A stretch of DNA of 64,000 nucleotides from DATJPR01 sp963811705 (GTDB lineage: Bacteria > Bacteroidota > Ignavibacteria > UBA10030 > UBA6906): positions 310,001 to 374,000 of the forward strand of contig CAWESL010000007.1 of the NCBI GenBank assembly GCA_963811705.1. The letters run 5' to 3'. Shown here one piece after another: positions 1-8,658 of this stretch. Positions within the stretch are counted from its first letter, which is position 1. The number at the start of each line of letters is the position of its first letter. Position numbers and translations under genes: made by a program. The notes under the pieces are model-generated. The model was not told where the DNA came from and ran no database searches. It was given only the letters and a program-made list of their open reading frames with translations.

Positions 1-649
1 TAGCGAGCATTGACTGCATTAGTGAGTCGGACAACCCCGCTGTGATGGCAATGCCCCAGTCGCAGAATGTCAGAAACATATTCTTCGCATCCTCGTTTCC
101 GGCGTAGAGCCATGCGTCTCGTAGCCCGGCGTACATCTTGTGGACATTGTACCATGGGACCCATGCCGCACGGTATGCTTCGAAATTACCGTTCTTCAGG
201 GTAGACCACACAGCCTTACTCTTGGGCACTCCACCGACATAGCCAGTGCCCCAATCGGGGTTGTGGAGAGCATTTGCCTCCTGACACGCCTTGAGCTCCG
301 ATAGCATGTACTCCATGCGTCGCTTGCATTCAGCGTTTTGCGTGGCCGCAACGTTCATGGCGAGGGCCGACAGATAATGCCCGGCGATGTGACCGTCAAG
401 TCCCTCCCAATTTGAATAGCTCGCCGCTTTGGGCGAAAGTCCTGCCTCCTTTCGGTACGGCGCCAGCAATCGGTCGACGTCATATTTCAACAGGACCTGG
501 ATGTTCAGGTCGCGGGCATGCCTGAATGGGCTGTCGAGGAGAGCTACGTCCGCCAGAGGAAAGGTGTTCTGATAGAGTCTTTCCTGTGCAGATGCGCCAC
601 TGATCACGAGAATGGAGATCAATGCTGCGCGGCAAAGAGGTGCTGTCAT
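1..649 (-). CDS. GH127 (DUF1680) beta-L-arabinofuranosidase, N-terminal part
   Basis: Only the first 216 codons are in the window; the rest runs off the left edge. The frame is open throughout and starts at the ATG at 649 with a GAGGC ribosome site. A signal peptide ending near ISGASA is followed by FPLADVALLDSPF, NWEGLDGHIAGHYLSALAMN and AAWVPWYNVHKMYAGLRDAW, which are hallmark segments of the DUF1680/GH127 family. Members of this family release beta-linked L-arabinofuranose from plant and glycoprotein glycans using a zinc-bound cysteine nucleophile; that part lies outside the window. The enzyme is probably exported to the periplasm or surface. It is the last gene of the co-directional array, 87 nt after the double esterase. 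Family assignment is strong; exact linkage specificity is not visible. Confidence 0.85.
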   Translation of the reverse strand, partial: MTAPLCRAALISILVISGASAQERLYQNTFPLADVALLDSPFRHARDLNIQVLLKYDVDRLLAPYRKEAGLSPKAASYSNWEGLDGHIAGHYLSALAMNVAATQNAECKRRMEYMLSELKACQEANALHNPDWGTGYVGGVPKSKAVWSTLKNGNFEAYRAAWVPWYNVHKMYAGLRDAWLYAGNEDAKNMFLTFCDWGIAITAGLSDSLMQSMLA

Positions 650-670
650 GCTTTGTGCCTCTGCAATTAT

Positions 671-700
671 ATCATACGAGCCTGATACGTAATCCTGCAA
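671..700 (-). promoter_or_regulatory. Possible sigma70-type promoter before the GH127 gene
   Basis: On the minus strand TTGCAG (695-700) is followed after 18 nt by TATGAT (671-676), which runs directly into TATAAT. The element lies about 20 nt upstream of the GH127 start codon, a short leader. Bacteroidota often use a different promoter consensus, so this is only a sequence match. Confidence 0.3.
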
Positions 701-736
701 TAAGAGACGGCGTTCGCTTGTCTGGCAAGGCATCCG

Positions 737-2665
737 TCATCTGAACAGCAGCGGTGCAAAGTCATACAGATTGTGTCTCCACACCGGCCAGGTGTGGCCT
801 CCGGGATAATCGTTGAAGATGTACGAGATCTTCAGCTCATCGAATTTCGACCGCATGACCTGACAATTCTTGTACGCGATGTCTTCCTGTCCTCCGATGC
901 CAATCCAGAGAAGCTTCAGGTTCCCTCGAATCTTCTCATCATTCTTTTTGATGAAGGCATATTGCGCATCTGCGACAGTGCTCAGCATCGGCAGAATCCA
1001 GCCGGAACTGAACACGCCCAACGATGAGAACAATTCGGTGTTCTTCATTCCCACATACAGCGTTTGGAGACCTCCCATCGAGAGACCTGCGAGCGCACGG
1101 TTCTTTGCATCCGTCTCCGCACGGAACGTCTTCTCGACGAGCGGGATGACGCACTGTTTCATCTCCGCCTCAAACATCCTCAGAGTATTTTCCCCGAAAC
1201 TGCCGAAGCCGGGGGCCCCGACGTTCCCATCGGGCATGACGACAAGCATCGGTTTTGCCTTCCCGGCGGCGATGAGGTTATCAAGAATCTCATTTGTCCT
1301 GCCCTGGCTTGCCCACCCTGTTTCGTCTTCGCCGCCTCCATGCAGGATGTAGAGGACGGGGTACTTTTCGCTTGGGGTACGATCATAACCAGGAGGGGTG
1401 TACACAAACACCTGCCGCCACCTGTTGAGGACCGTGGAGAAGTAGGGAACGCACCGAATCTCGCCGTGAGGGACATCCTTGATGGCGTAGAAGTCATCCC
1501 CTTCGAACGGGATTTCTATTCCGCTCGCCATACGGCCCATGCCGTAGAACGTCTGGCTGGCCGGATCTGCAACGGCCAAACTATCGATGACCAGCGAATA
1601 ATAGTGGAATCCGATACTCTGAGGATCGGTGGTGACCCTCCACACTCCCAGAGTGTCTCTCTTCATATCATACAATTTCCCAAGATCGATCTGCACCTTT
1701 TTTGCGGCGGGTGCATTGGTCTGGAAGATCACCCTGTGGTCGGGGAGAATGCGCGGATACTTCGCCCCCCGTACGTTTGTCGATGCCGGCAAACCCACGA
1801 CACTGTACTGAGGAAATGTTGAAACATCGACAGGCTTGAAGATCAGCTGGGTGAACATGTAGAGATCGTTCTTCCAGACTTTGAAGTCGTGGACACCGGG
1901 TTCGACGTAGAAGATGTGGGGCACATTGTTCGCGTCCAGGTATTCGTGCGTGCGCTGACTGAACGTGATCAGGCCGTCATCGTCGCCGCAGGAAATCCAG
2001 AGCAATTTCAGCTTCTTCTTTGCTTCGTCGGGATTAGGCAATAATTGTTCAGGTGGTTTCGTGTTGGGTGCAGACGAGAATCCTCCGATCCATGCGAATT
2101 CATCGAGATTGCCGAGCCCAAAATTCAACGACTGTCCGCCGCCCATGGACAGTCCTGCAATTGCCCGATGTTCCCGGTCCTTCTCGACCGGATAGGTCTC
2201 TTCAATAAAGGGAATCAGATCGTCGATCAAGTCCCGTTCAAACGTCGCAAATGCCTGCACTTTGACGCTGTCGAAGATATTCCCCACCGCACGATCATCT
2301 TTCATCGCGCGGCCGTTGGGCATGACGACGATCATCGGTTCAATTTTCTTCTCCGCGTAGAGATTGTCCAGGATCACCTGGGGGTGACCGCCATTGAGCC
2401 ATTCCTTTTCATCGCCCCCGATACCATGGAGGAGATACAGCACGGGGTATTTCCTGCTCCTGGAGAATCCCGGCGGGGTATAGATGAGAGCTTTTCGTGT
2501 CGTCCCGACCGTCTTTGACGCGTAATGGATCGTATCGATCGTCCCATGCGGTTCCCCGACGCGAACCGAGTCGAATCCCTGCGGGGCATATTTGACAAAA
2601 GTCTGGGCATGAGCACAGTAACTCAACGCAAACAATACAGCGACGAACAAGAAGAACGGTTTCAT
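737..2665 (-). CDS. Secreted double CE1 esterase (two alpha/beta-hydrolase domains)
   Basis: This 642-residue protein starts at the ATG at 2665, chosen because it is preceded by AAAGGTGA and opens a clear signal peptide ending about residue 20 (AHA). The open frame extends 40 codons further upstream without signal-like sequence. Domain 1 (about 45-275) is an esterase-D/feruloyl-esterase-like hydrolase with GLSMGG at 171-176 (Ser173) and a late His in GVHDF. A beta-sandwich linker (about 300-395, RVIFQTNAPAAKKVQI) resembles the N-terminal module of the single CE1 proteins at 17.7-20 kb. Domain 2 (about 400-642) repeats the fold with GLSMGG at 527-532 (Ser529) and GGHTWPVW. CE1 enzymes remove acetyl or feruloyl groups from xylan and related glycans. 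Both serines are intact, so two active sites are expected. Confidence 0.85.
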   Translation of the reverse strand: MKPFFLFVAVLFALSYCAHAQTFVKYAPQGFDSVRVGEPHGTIDTIHYASKTVGTTRKALIYTPPGFSRSRKYPVLYLLHGIGGDEKEWLNGGHPQVILDNLYAEKKIEPMIVVMPNGRAMKDDRAVGNIFDSVKVQAFATFERDLIDDLIPFIEETYPVEKDREHRAIAGLSMGGGQSLNFGLGNLDEFAWIGGFSSAPNTKPPEQLLPNPDEAKKKLKLLWISCGDDDGLITFSQRTHEYLDANNVPHIFYVEPGVHDFKVWKNDLYMFTQLIFKPVDVSTFPQYSVVGLPASTNVRGAKYPRILPDHRVIFQTNAPAAKKVQIDLGKLYDMKRDTLGVWRVTTDPQSIGFHYYSLVIDSLAVADPASQTFYGMGRMASGIEIPFEGDDFYAIKDVPHGEIRCVPYFSTVLNRWRQVFVYTPPGYDRTPSEKYPVLYILHGGGEDETGWASQGRTNEILDNLIAAGKAKPMLVVMPDGNVGAPGFGSFGENTLRMFEAEMKQCVIPLVEKTFRAETDAKNRALAGLSMGGLQTLYVGMKNTELFSSLGVFSSGWILPMLSTVADAQYAFIKKNDEKIRGNLKLLWIGIGGQEDIAYKNCQVMRSKFDELKISYIFNDYPGGHTWPVWRHNLYDFAPLLFR

Positions 2666-2695
2666 GCTTTCACCTTTGTTTGCCATGGATGGACA

Positions 2696-2777
2696 CGTTT
2701 CAGAATTCACGTGTGAACGACAGCCGCAGAACTCGATCGTCTCTGGAGCAAGTGCCCACGATCGGAGTTCTGAAACG
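2696..2777. repeat. Spaced inverted repeat between esterase and DUF4038 genes
   Basis: CGTTTCAGAATTC at 2696-2708 and GAGTTCTGAAACG at 2765-2777 are inverted copies with one mismatch, 56 nt apart. They lie in the 125-nt gap upstream of the double esterase. No T-tract follows, so a terminator is not supported; a spaced operator or chance are both possible. Confidence 0.3.
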
Positions 2778-2790
2778 AGCTTCATTCACA

Positions 2791-4350
2791 TCAATGTCTC
2801 TTCGTAATGCGCAATCCGCTAAACGGCTTCTGCGGCATCTGCACGAGCGATGTGCCGCTAAACTGGCCTTCAATGGGTGTGATGGTCATGTCCCAGGCAT
2901 CGATAACTTCAATGTCATACGTTGAGTGTTCCGGCAGGTTGAGAATCACGCTGCGCGGTTGATCCATATTGTAGTAGACCAGATAGTACTCATCGTTGTA
3001 CCCTACCGCTGAAAATGGCATCCACCATTCGAAGATCGCGGCAGGCTGGAGGAATCCCGGCGATGATTCAACGATTTGTCTTAGAAACTTTATGCGTTCC
3101 GGACTCTTCCCTCTTAAGATCCCGCCTTTTGACCACCAGAGAACGTCGTTTGATTCTTGTGGCCACTTCGCAGGATGTTCGGTGACATACGTCTCCCCGT
3201 GTCCGACAAATCCGCCATTCGTTACTCCCCGCCAGAACTTGTTGACCATTTCTTCGGCCGTCAGGTTTCCCCACGACAGGGGAATATTGCCCTCATACCG
3301 GCATTCATCGAACATCACGGGCTTTCTGTATTTCAACCTGATTTCTTTTGCCCTGGAGGTTTCTTCGTTCTGAATACTGGCATGCGTTAACAGCGGGTTC
3401 GCGTGATCATACCAAACGGCGCCATTGTGGATGCTGCGGAGGTGGTTGTACGGATCCTTCTCTGCAAACAGTTTTATGTAATGATCCCAATCCTCCAATG
3501 TCTTCCCTTTCATGAAATCATATTCGTTGGCCATGCTCCACCAGACATTTTTGAACGCCGCAAAGCGCGCTATTATATAGTTGATGTACAAATCATCCGT
3601 TTTTCTGTCCATCGTACTGAATCCCCAACGATCGTACGGATGAAAGACGATCAAATCCGCTTCAATCCCCAATGAATCCAACTGAGCGATCCGCTTTTCG
3701 ATATTTCGGAAATACGCCGGATTCAATCGCGTGTAATCCCAGTCGGTCAATGGTTTTCCTTCAAATGGGTAAAGCGAAGGCTCATTCTTGTTCCAGTTGT
3801 AGTCCTTCGGGAAAATGCACATGCGGATCTTGTTGAAATAGCCCTTTGCCAACGTCCGAAGCGTTTGTTGGGCCAGAGAATCCCCTTGATGCACCCAGGC
3901 ATAACATGTAGTTCCAAAAGAATAGTGCGGTTTTCCGTCTGCGTAGGCGAAAAAGAACGTATCCTTGACGACGACAGGTCCATGATTATTCCCTGTGGGT
4001 GCGATACACTCAAAACTCCCGTTCGTACTCCGCAAGGACGGTGTGTTGGTGAACGTTTTATAGCTCCACACTCCGAGTTCATTCGGCATGAAACGTATCC
4101 GATAAAGACCGTCGCCGTCATAGAATCCTTGGACCGTCTTCTTGACTTTTCCATTCGTAAATACCGCGCCGACCTGGACTTCGGTAAACGGGTTCCCTTT
4201 GTCGGTCCCTTGAACTGTTGTCTCAAACAGACGCCATTTCTCGATTCTGCTTTGCGATGCGGCATTGACGAACGGCAGCGTCAGGAGAGCGATGAACAGA
4301 ACAATTTTCAACGCATGGCATTCCGCCCGTCGGAAAGATTCCTTTGTCAT
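2791..4350 (-). CDS. DUF5060-DUF4038-DUF5605 putative glycoside hydrolase (apiosidase-like)
   Basis: The product has about 519 residues. ATG 4350 was preferred because TTTGGAG sits nine nt upstream; an in-frame ATG at 4359 has the same GGAG directly abutting it. After a signal peptide (IVLFIALLTLPFVNAASQ) comes a DUF5060 beta-sandwich (FMPNELGVWSYKTFTNTP), then a TIM barrel of the DUF4038 type with KIRMCIFPKDYNW, VWWSMANEYDFM and KPVMFDECRYEG, and a C-terminal beta domain. The NE in ANEYD and the E in DECRYEG sit where clan GH-A enzymes carry acid/base and nucleophile. DUF4038 proteins include GH140 apiosidase-like enzymes acting on pectin RG-II. The architecture is clear; the substrate is inferred and could differ. 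Confidence 0.7.
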   Translation of the reverse strand: MTKESFRRAECHALKIVLFIALLTLPFVNAASQSRIEKWRLFETTVQGTDKGNPFTEVQVGAVFTNGKVKKTVQGFYDGDGLYRIRFMPNELGVWSYKTFTNTPSLRSTNGSFECIAPTGNNHGPVVVKDTFFFAYADGKPHYSFGTTCYAWVHQGDSLAQQTLRTLAKGYFNKIRMCIFPKDYNWNKNEPSLYPFEGKPLTDWDYTRLNPAYFRNIEKRIAQLDSLGIEADLIVFHPYDRWGFSTMDRKTDDLYINYIIARFAAFKNVWWSMANEYDFMKGKTLEDWDHYIKLFAEKDPYNHLRSIHNGAVWYDHANPLLTHASIQNEETSRAKEIRLKYRKPVMFDECRYEGNIPLSWGNLTAEEMVNKFWRGVTNGGFVGHGETYVTEHPAKWPQESNDVLWWSKGGILRGKSPERIKFLRQIVESSPGFLQPAAIFEWWMPFSAVGYNDEYYLVYYNMDQPRSVILNLPEHSTYDIEVIDAWDMTITPIEGQFSGTSLVQMPQKPFSGLRITKRH

Positions 4351-4388
4351 CCTGGTCATCTCCAAATCGCGATTGATTCCTCACCCCT

Positions 4389-4412
4389 TGGGCACTGCTC
4401 GGTCAGTGCCCA
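4389..4412. other. Perfect 9-bp hairpin between GH51 and DUF4038 genes
   Basis: TGGGCACTG (4389-4397), loop CTCGGT, CAGTGCCCA (4404-4412). It lies in the 94-nt gap after the GH51 stop codon and before the DUF4038 start. There is no T-run on the minus strand, so it is not a standard Rho-independent terminator. It may stabilise a processed transcript end or weaken read-through. Confidence 0.45.
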
Positions 4413-4444
4413 CGGCGTGCGACGCTAGTCGTCCAGATTTCTGT

Positions 4445-5971
4445 TCAGTCGACTTTGACCTTAATCTGAGTAAACGAGTGCGGCGGGAATGAACAGCTGA
4501 CTTTATTGCCATCAACCTTGATCTCTTTGATCACTGGTTTGTATTGATCCTGCTTGTCGATGGTAAACGGCTCTTCGAGTGACGCAGCGTCCATGAGACT
4601 GGTCTGTGCTTTCCCAGAAAATGCACCCGCGCTGTTCCTGATTTCAGCGGTAATGGCTTTGTCCTTGTGCCTGTTGACAACATTGATGTAGACGGTTTTC
4701 GTCTCTTTCGAATACACTGACGTGACGTCGAGATACGGAATGCCCTTGTATTTGTCGGTATTGAACGTATCGCATGCCACGTACGTGTCAATGGAATTCC
4801 CGCGACAGTTGGTCGAGAAGAGTTTGAACGTCTCAAACAGGGGCGACTTGTACGTCCCCTTCTCCCGGTCACTTGCGAGCAAGCCGGTGAACATGGTGAA
4901 GTTGCCCATTTTCACGACGTCCGCATGACGAATGAACGAGTTGAAACATTCGGCGATCGGCAGGACGGACAAGAAATTCCTCCCGAACGTTCCCCACTCG
5001 TCCACGGAAACATAGATCGGGTTTCGGAAGTCTTTCATGGTCCTGACGGCTTCAATTTCTGCAGCTGCCGTAGTGATCTTCTCTTCAAAGTCCATCGCGC
5101 TCGCGCCGATGAACTCATAGTACTTGGGTGAGGGTTCCCAGTAGCGGTGAATGGAGAGGTAGTCGATCATGTCGCCGAGCCCGGTGAGGACTTTCCGGTT
5201 CCACTCAACCCACTGGCCGGTGCTCTCGTAGTACGACGACCCGGATGCGACGAACTGGATGCTGTGGTCCACGGACCGCATCGCCTTGGCCGCTTCCCGC
5301 GCGATCTTGACATAGTCGTCTGCATCCTTATGGCCGAGTTCCCACGGCGCTCCGTCCACCTCATTGCCGAGATCCCAGATCTTCACTCCGTACGGCTGTT
5401 CGTGACCGTTCTTGATGCGGATGTCGGACCAGTATGTCCCCTTCTTGTAGTTGCAATACTCCACCCAGCCGCATGCGTCTTTGATTGTGGCGAGACCGAG
5501 GTTCACACAAACAATGTTCTCGCTCCCGAGCGATTTGTTGAGCGCAATCCACTCATCGGTGCCCACATGATTGTTGTCGAGTCCTCCCCACGCAAGGTTG
5601 ATGCGGACCGGGCGCTGGTTCTTCGGCCCGACGCCATCCTGCCAGTCATACGCCATCACAAAATTCCCGCCCGGCCAACGCATATTGGTGACCTGCAGTT
5701 CTTTCCCCGCAGCAATATAGTCTTTCCGGAATCCGTCCGCGTCTGCCAGCGGCGAGGACGGATCGTAGAGATTGCCATACACGGTGTTGAAGTCGGCGGT
5801 GTCCGGAAGTCCCATCCTCCTGCCGTTGAAATGGATCGGCTCCATAAAGACACCGTAGATCTTCGGATCAATCTGCCCAATGGTCCGGTCAACATCGATC
5901 TTGATCGTTGCCGTCTGAGAAGACAACGGGACAGGAAGCACAAAGAACAGCAACAGAAGGAGCTTCTTCAT
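4445..5971 (-). CDS. GH51 alpha-L-arabinofuranosidase
   Basis: A 508-residue exported enzyme beginning with a textbook signal peptide (MKKLLLLLFFVLPVPLSSQ). It is the short GH51 form: a TIM barrel followed by a C-terminal beta-sandwich, without an N-terminal CBM. MRWPGGNF near 97, KIWDLGNEVDG (acid/base Glu204) and VSVDEWGTF (nucleophile Glu325) are the family signatures. GH51 enzymes hydrolyse terminal alpha-L-arabinofuranosyl groups from arabinoxylan, arabinan or arabinogalactan with retention. A second GH51 of different architecture lies at 8655-11096, suggesting division of labour between linkages. The 102-nt gap upstream and 94-nt gap downstream fit one transcript. Confidence 0.92.
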   Translation of the reverse strand: MKKLLLLLFFVLPVPLSSQTATIKIDVDRTIGQIDPKIYGVFMEPIHFNGRRMGLPDTADFNTVYGNLYDPSSPLADADGFRKDYIAAGKELQVTNMRWPGGNFVMAYDWQDGVGPKNQRPVRINLAWGGLDNNHVGTDEWIALNKSLGSENIVCVNLGLATIKDACGWVEYCNYKKGTYWSDIRIKNGHEQPYGVKIWDLGNEVDGAPWELGHKDADDYVKIAREAAKAMRSVDHSIQFVASGSSYYESTGQWVEWNRKVLTGLGDMIDYLSIHRYWEPSPKYYEFIGASAMDFEEKITTAAAEIEAVRTMKDFRNPIYVSVDEWGTFGRNFLSVLPIAECFNSFIRHADVVKMGNFTMFTGLLASDREKGTYKSPLFETFKLFSTNCRGNSIDTYVACDTFNTDKYKGIPYLDVTSVYSKETKTVYINVVNRHKDKAITAEIRNSAGAFSGKAQTSLMDAASLEEPFTIDKQDQYKPVIKEIKVDGNKVSCSFPPHSFTQIKVKVD

Positions 5972-6073
5972 GGCGATTATCCGATGGTTTGTAATGAAAG
6001 GAGTGACTTGTCTACACCCACGAGGACTGGCCGCAATACGATACTGTCAGATTCACCTCAGATGTCTCATTCC

Positions 6074-8479
6074 TCATCGTCTCTCTTCAAAAATCATTTT
6101 GTCAATGTTGAAATAGTCACCGTCAACAACCAGTTTGAGCACATGTCGACCGGCATCAAGGTGTACGCTATGTTCAACAACCTCCCACTTTTGAAATCCT
6201 TTTGTCCTGGGGATTGAAACCACCCCCGTTATGTCTACGCCATCACTTTCGAGATGGAGCTTCGCTGTATCATACGTTGAAGCAACGGACATCGAAACCT
6301 GGTACGTTGCGGATTTGTCTACGGTAACCGTATATGCCATCCATTCTCCGGCATGGGTCCAACCGACATTGTAACCGCCCGCAGAACATTTTTCAATATC
6401 CACGCCTTCGTTGGGGCGATACTGTCCGCCTTCATTCGTACCGTCTTTGTCGTAGTACGCATCCCCGGGACAGCCGGTGTCAAAGTCCTCAGCCTCAATG
6501 ATCCCCGGAATAGTATGAGGTTTGAAGGCCTCCTGTTTTATCTCACAAACTTCGAGGAGTGCCCAACTGAATGAAGCACCGCTTTCCGGATCGAGGGACC
6601 CAACTTTTCTCCCTTCGGCAATTGGAGTATTGATGGCCAACATGACATGGGGAAACTGTTTACTGGTGATTGTGTATAGCCCACTACGTGCACTCTGAAT
6701 GTTCCATAACTGATTGGCTTTTCCGGTCACCTTTGCAATGAGCGGCTCATGACTCGTCGCACCGCACTCGAATGCCATATCTTCATGGACGCGGTTCAGG
6801 ATTCTATAAAATCCTCTCCCTGCAGATTCTAGTTTCCACTGGTTTGTCAGGTCTTTCCTCCTCCCGGTCAGTGTCAAGTCTGAACCAAGGACAAAACTGC
6901 CCGTGTTGTCGCCAGCAACGAGAACATAATGTGGAGAGCAATTGAGGTCTGCATACTTGTCAATTGTTGGAATTCTACCACCGAAGCTCATCTTAAGAAC
7001 ATACGCCAACTCTTCAATTGGGCGTTCGGGAAGATTGACGTGGAGCCCTGCTGAATCTTGTTTGAACGTGAGTGGCAGGTATGTCTTCGCTTCACCATTG
7101 ATGAGTTCGACCGATTTCAAGTTCTTGAGATCGATTCGGTCGGAGGACAGTGTCATAAGATTGATTTCTCTCTCCCCTTTTTCCCAACCGAGCAACATGG
7201 CGTACAGTGTCGTGTTATCTTTCGACCTGGTAAAGCGGACATCCCTGGCTGTTCCGGCAGTCGGAGCTGTCATGACGCCGTACGCAGCTCCCATTTTCGT
7301 CGGACCTTCTCCATATACTTCCCACGCACGCGTTGCATAAATGGCTTCACCATATTTCTTCAGCCATGCGCCCATGGATAGCAGCACATCCTTCTGTTCT
7401 TGAGGGATGGTGCCATCTGGTTTTGGAGAAATATTGAGAAGCATATTCCCGTTTTTGCTTATCCGATCGATAAACGCATGGAGAATTTGTTGTTTCGAAT
7501 AGTATCCAATTCCTTCAGTGTAGCACCAACTGGAGGAACTGATGGCATCATCGGTCAGCCAGTAATTGTCGGTAATATCGGGCGGACCTCCACGCTCATA
7601 GTCCAGCACAGCGCACTTTTTATTCAGACCATCCTTGAAAGTGGCCACCACTTCTTGGTTCCATTCTGCGGCTTTGTTGTAGTAGTAGGACAAAAACTCC
7701 AGAAGAACAGACTGAGAAATGACATGCAGGTTGAAATCCTGGTAGATGATATCGGGCTTGTAGTTGTCTATTATTTCTTTAAGCTTTGCGAGCCAGTACG
7801 CTTCATTGTTCTCTTTTCCTTGTTGCCCGAAAAGCTTCTGGAGCTTTGGATCGTCTGTCTTGGGCACATATTCATAATATCCGGTGATATTATATGCATG
7901 ATGCATGGAGAGGATTATTCGCATGTCATGTTTGCGAATGGCCTCAGTCAACAATCCCACCAAATCAAGTTTCGGTCCCATGTCTTTCGCGTTCCAAGGA
8001 TTCACTTTGCTTGCCCACATCGAAAAGCCATCGTGGTGTTCAGCCACCGGTCCGGCGAATTTGGCTCCTGCATCGGCAAACAGCTGCGCCCATTCTTCAG
8101 GATCGAATTTGCCGCCTTCCGACTTGAGTTTGGGAGCAAACTGCACAAAATTCCCCTGCTTGTCCTTTGCACCTGTAATGAAGTTGTTGTATGGCCACTG
8201 AGACACTTCGCCATACACCTCTGAATGGTGCATATTTTCCGGAGATCCCTTCAGATAGATGTTGCGAGGATACCATTCGTTCGCAAATGCCGGAACAGAG
8301 TACACTCCCCAATGGAAATAGATGCCGAACTTGGCATCTTTGAACCACTCGGGGACGGGGTTCGCCTTTTCCAACGATTCAAAGGTGGGTTGAAAAACCT
8401 GCTTCGGAGTCTGCGCTGAGGTTTTGCCAACGGCCGCTGTAATGAGCAGGAATAGAAAGAGGATACGTATGTGTGTCAT
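6074..8479 (-). CDS. GH29 alpha-L-fucosidase with ricin-like and CBM6 tail
   Basis: The product has 801 residues from ATG 8479, where a signal peptide begins (MTHIRILFLFLLITAAVG). The GH29 barrel (about 30-400) shows WFKDAKFGIYFHWGVYSVP, AEHHDGFSMW and DIIYQDF with the likely nucleophile Asp248, then KNGNMLLNISPKPDG. A beta-sandwich follows. Residues about 530-650 look like a ricin-type beta-trefoil (NQWKLESAGRGFYRILNR, NQLWNIQSARSGLYTI). The C-terminus (about 660-801) is a CBM6 beginning IEAEDFDTG and containing NVGWTHAGEWMAYTV. GH29 enzymes release alpha-L-fucose; two binding modules suggest action on insoluble or cell-wall-bound substrate. The start codon overlaps the stop of a small Cys-rich frame by ATGA. 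Confidence 0.88.
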   Translation of the reverse strand: MTHIRILFLFLLITAAVGKTSAQTPKQVFQPTFESLEKANPVPEWFKDAKFGIYFHWGVYSVPAFANEWYPRNIYLKGSPENMHHSEVYGEVSQWPYNNFITGAKDKQGNFVQFAPKLKSEGGKFDPEEWAQLFADAGAKFAGPVAEHHDGFSMWASKVNPWNAKDMGPKLDLVGLLTEAIRKHDMRIILSMHHAYNITGYYEYVPKTDDPKLQKLFGQQGKENNEAYWLAKLKEIIDNYKPDIIYQDFNLHVISQSVLLEFLSYYYNKAAEWNQEVVATFKDGLNKKCAVLDYERGGPPDITDNYWLTDDAISSSSWCYTEGIGYYSKQQILHAFIDRISKNGNMLLNISPKPDGTIPQEQKDVLLSMGAWLKKYGEAIYATRAWEVYGEGPTKMGAAYGVMTAPTAGTARDVRFTRSKDNTTLYAMLLGWEKGEREINLMTLSSDRIDLKNLKSVELINGEAKTYLPLTFKQDSAGLHVNLPERPIEELAYVLKMSFGGRIPTIDKYADLNCSPHYVLVAGDNTGSFVLGSDLTLTGRRKDLTNQWKLESAGRGFYRILNRVHEDMAFECGATSHEPLIAKVTGKANQLWNIQSARSGLYTITSKQFPHVMLAINTPIAEGRKVGSLDPESGASFSWALLEVCEIKQEAFKPHTIPGIIEAEDFDTGCPGDAYYDKDGTNEGGQYRPNEGVDIEKCSAGGYNVGWTHAGEWMAYTVTVDKSATYQVSMSVASTYDTAKLHLESDGVDITGVVSIPRTKGFQKWEVVEHSVHLDAGRHVLKLVVDGDYFNIDKMIFEERR

Positions 8480-8658
8480 GGATATTTGCCTTTTTGTGAA
8501 TTGACGACCTCGATCCATTCGTCGGGACAAGCAGCTATGCCGCCGTGATACTTGCACACCCAATGACATCCGATTGGGCATCCGCACGCGGCATCATACC
8601 GGGCAGAACAAGAATCGACAAGACGGACTGAACCTGCGAACGTCTCATTGCTCTTCAC
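8476..8658 (-). CDS. Small Cys-rich ORF (60 aa) overlapping both neighbours
   Basis: I do not recognise this protein. It is open from a GTG at 8658 to a TGA at 8476. Its first codon overlaps the upstream GH51 stop (GTGA) and its stop overlaps the GH29 start (ATGA), so both junctions have the 4-nt overlap of translationally coupled genes. It carries six cysteines, five of them in CGCPIGCHWVCKYHGGIAAC (25-44) together with two histidines, which could bind metal or form disulfides. There is no signal peptide and no strong ribosome site before the GTG, so it would depend on coupling. It may equally be a chance open frame in a 175-nt gap. Confidence 0.3.
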   Translation of the reverse strand: MKSNETFAGSVRLVDSCSARYDAACGCPIGCHWVCKYHGGIAACPDEWIEVVNSQKGKYP

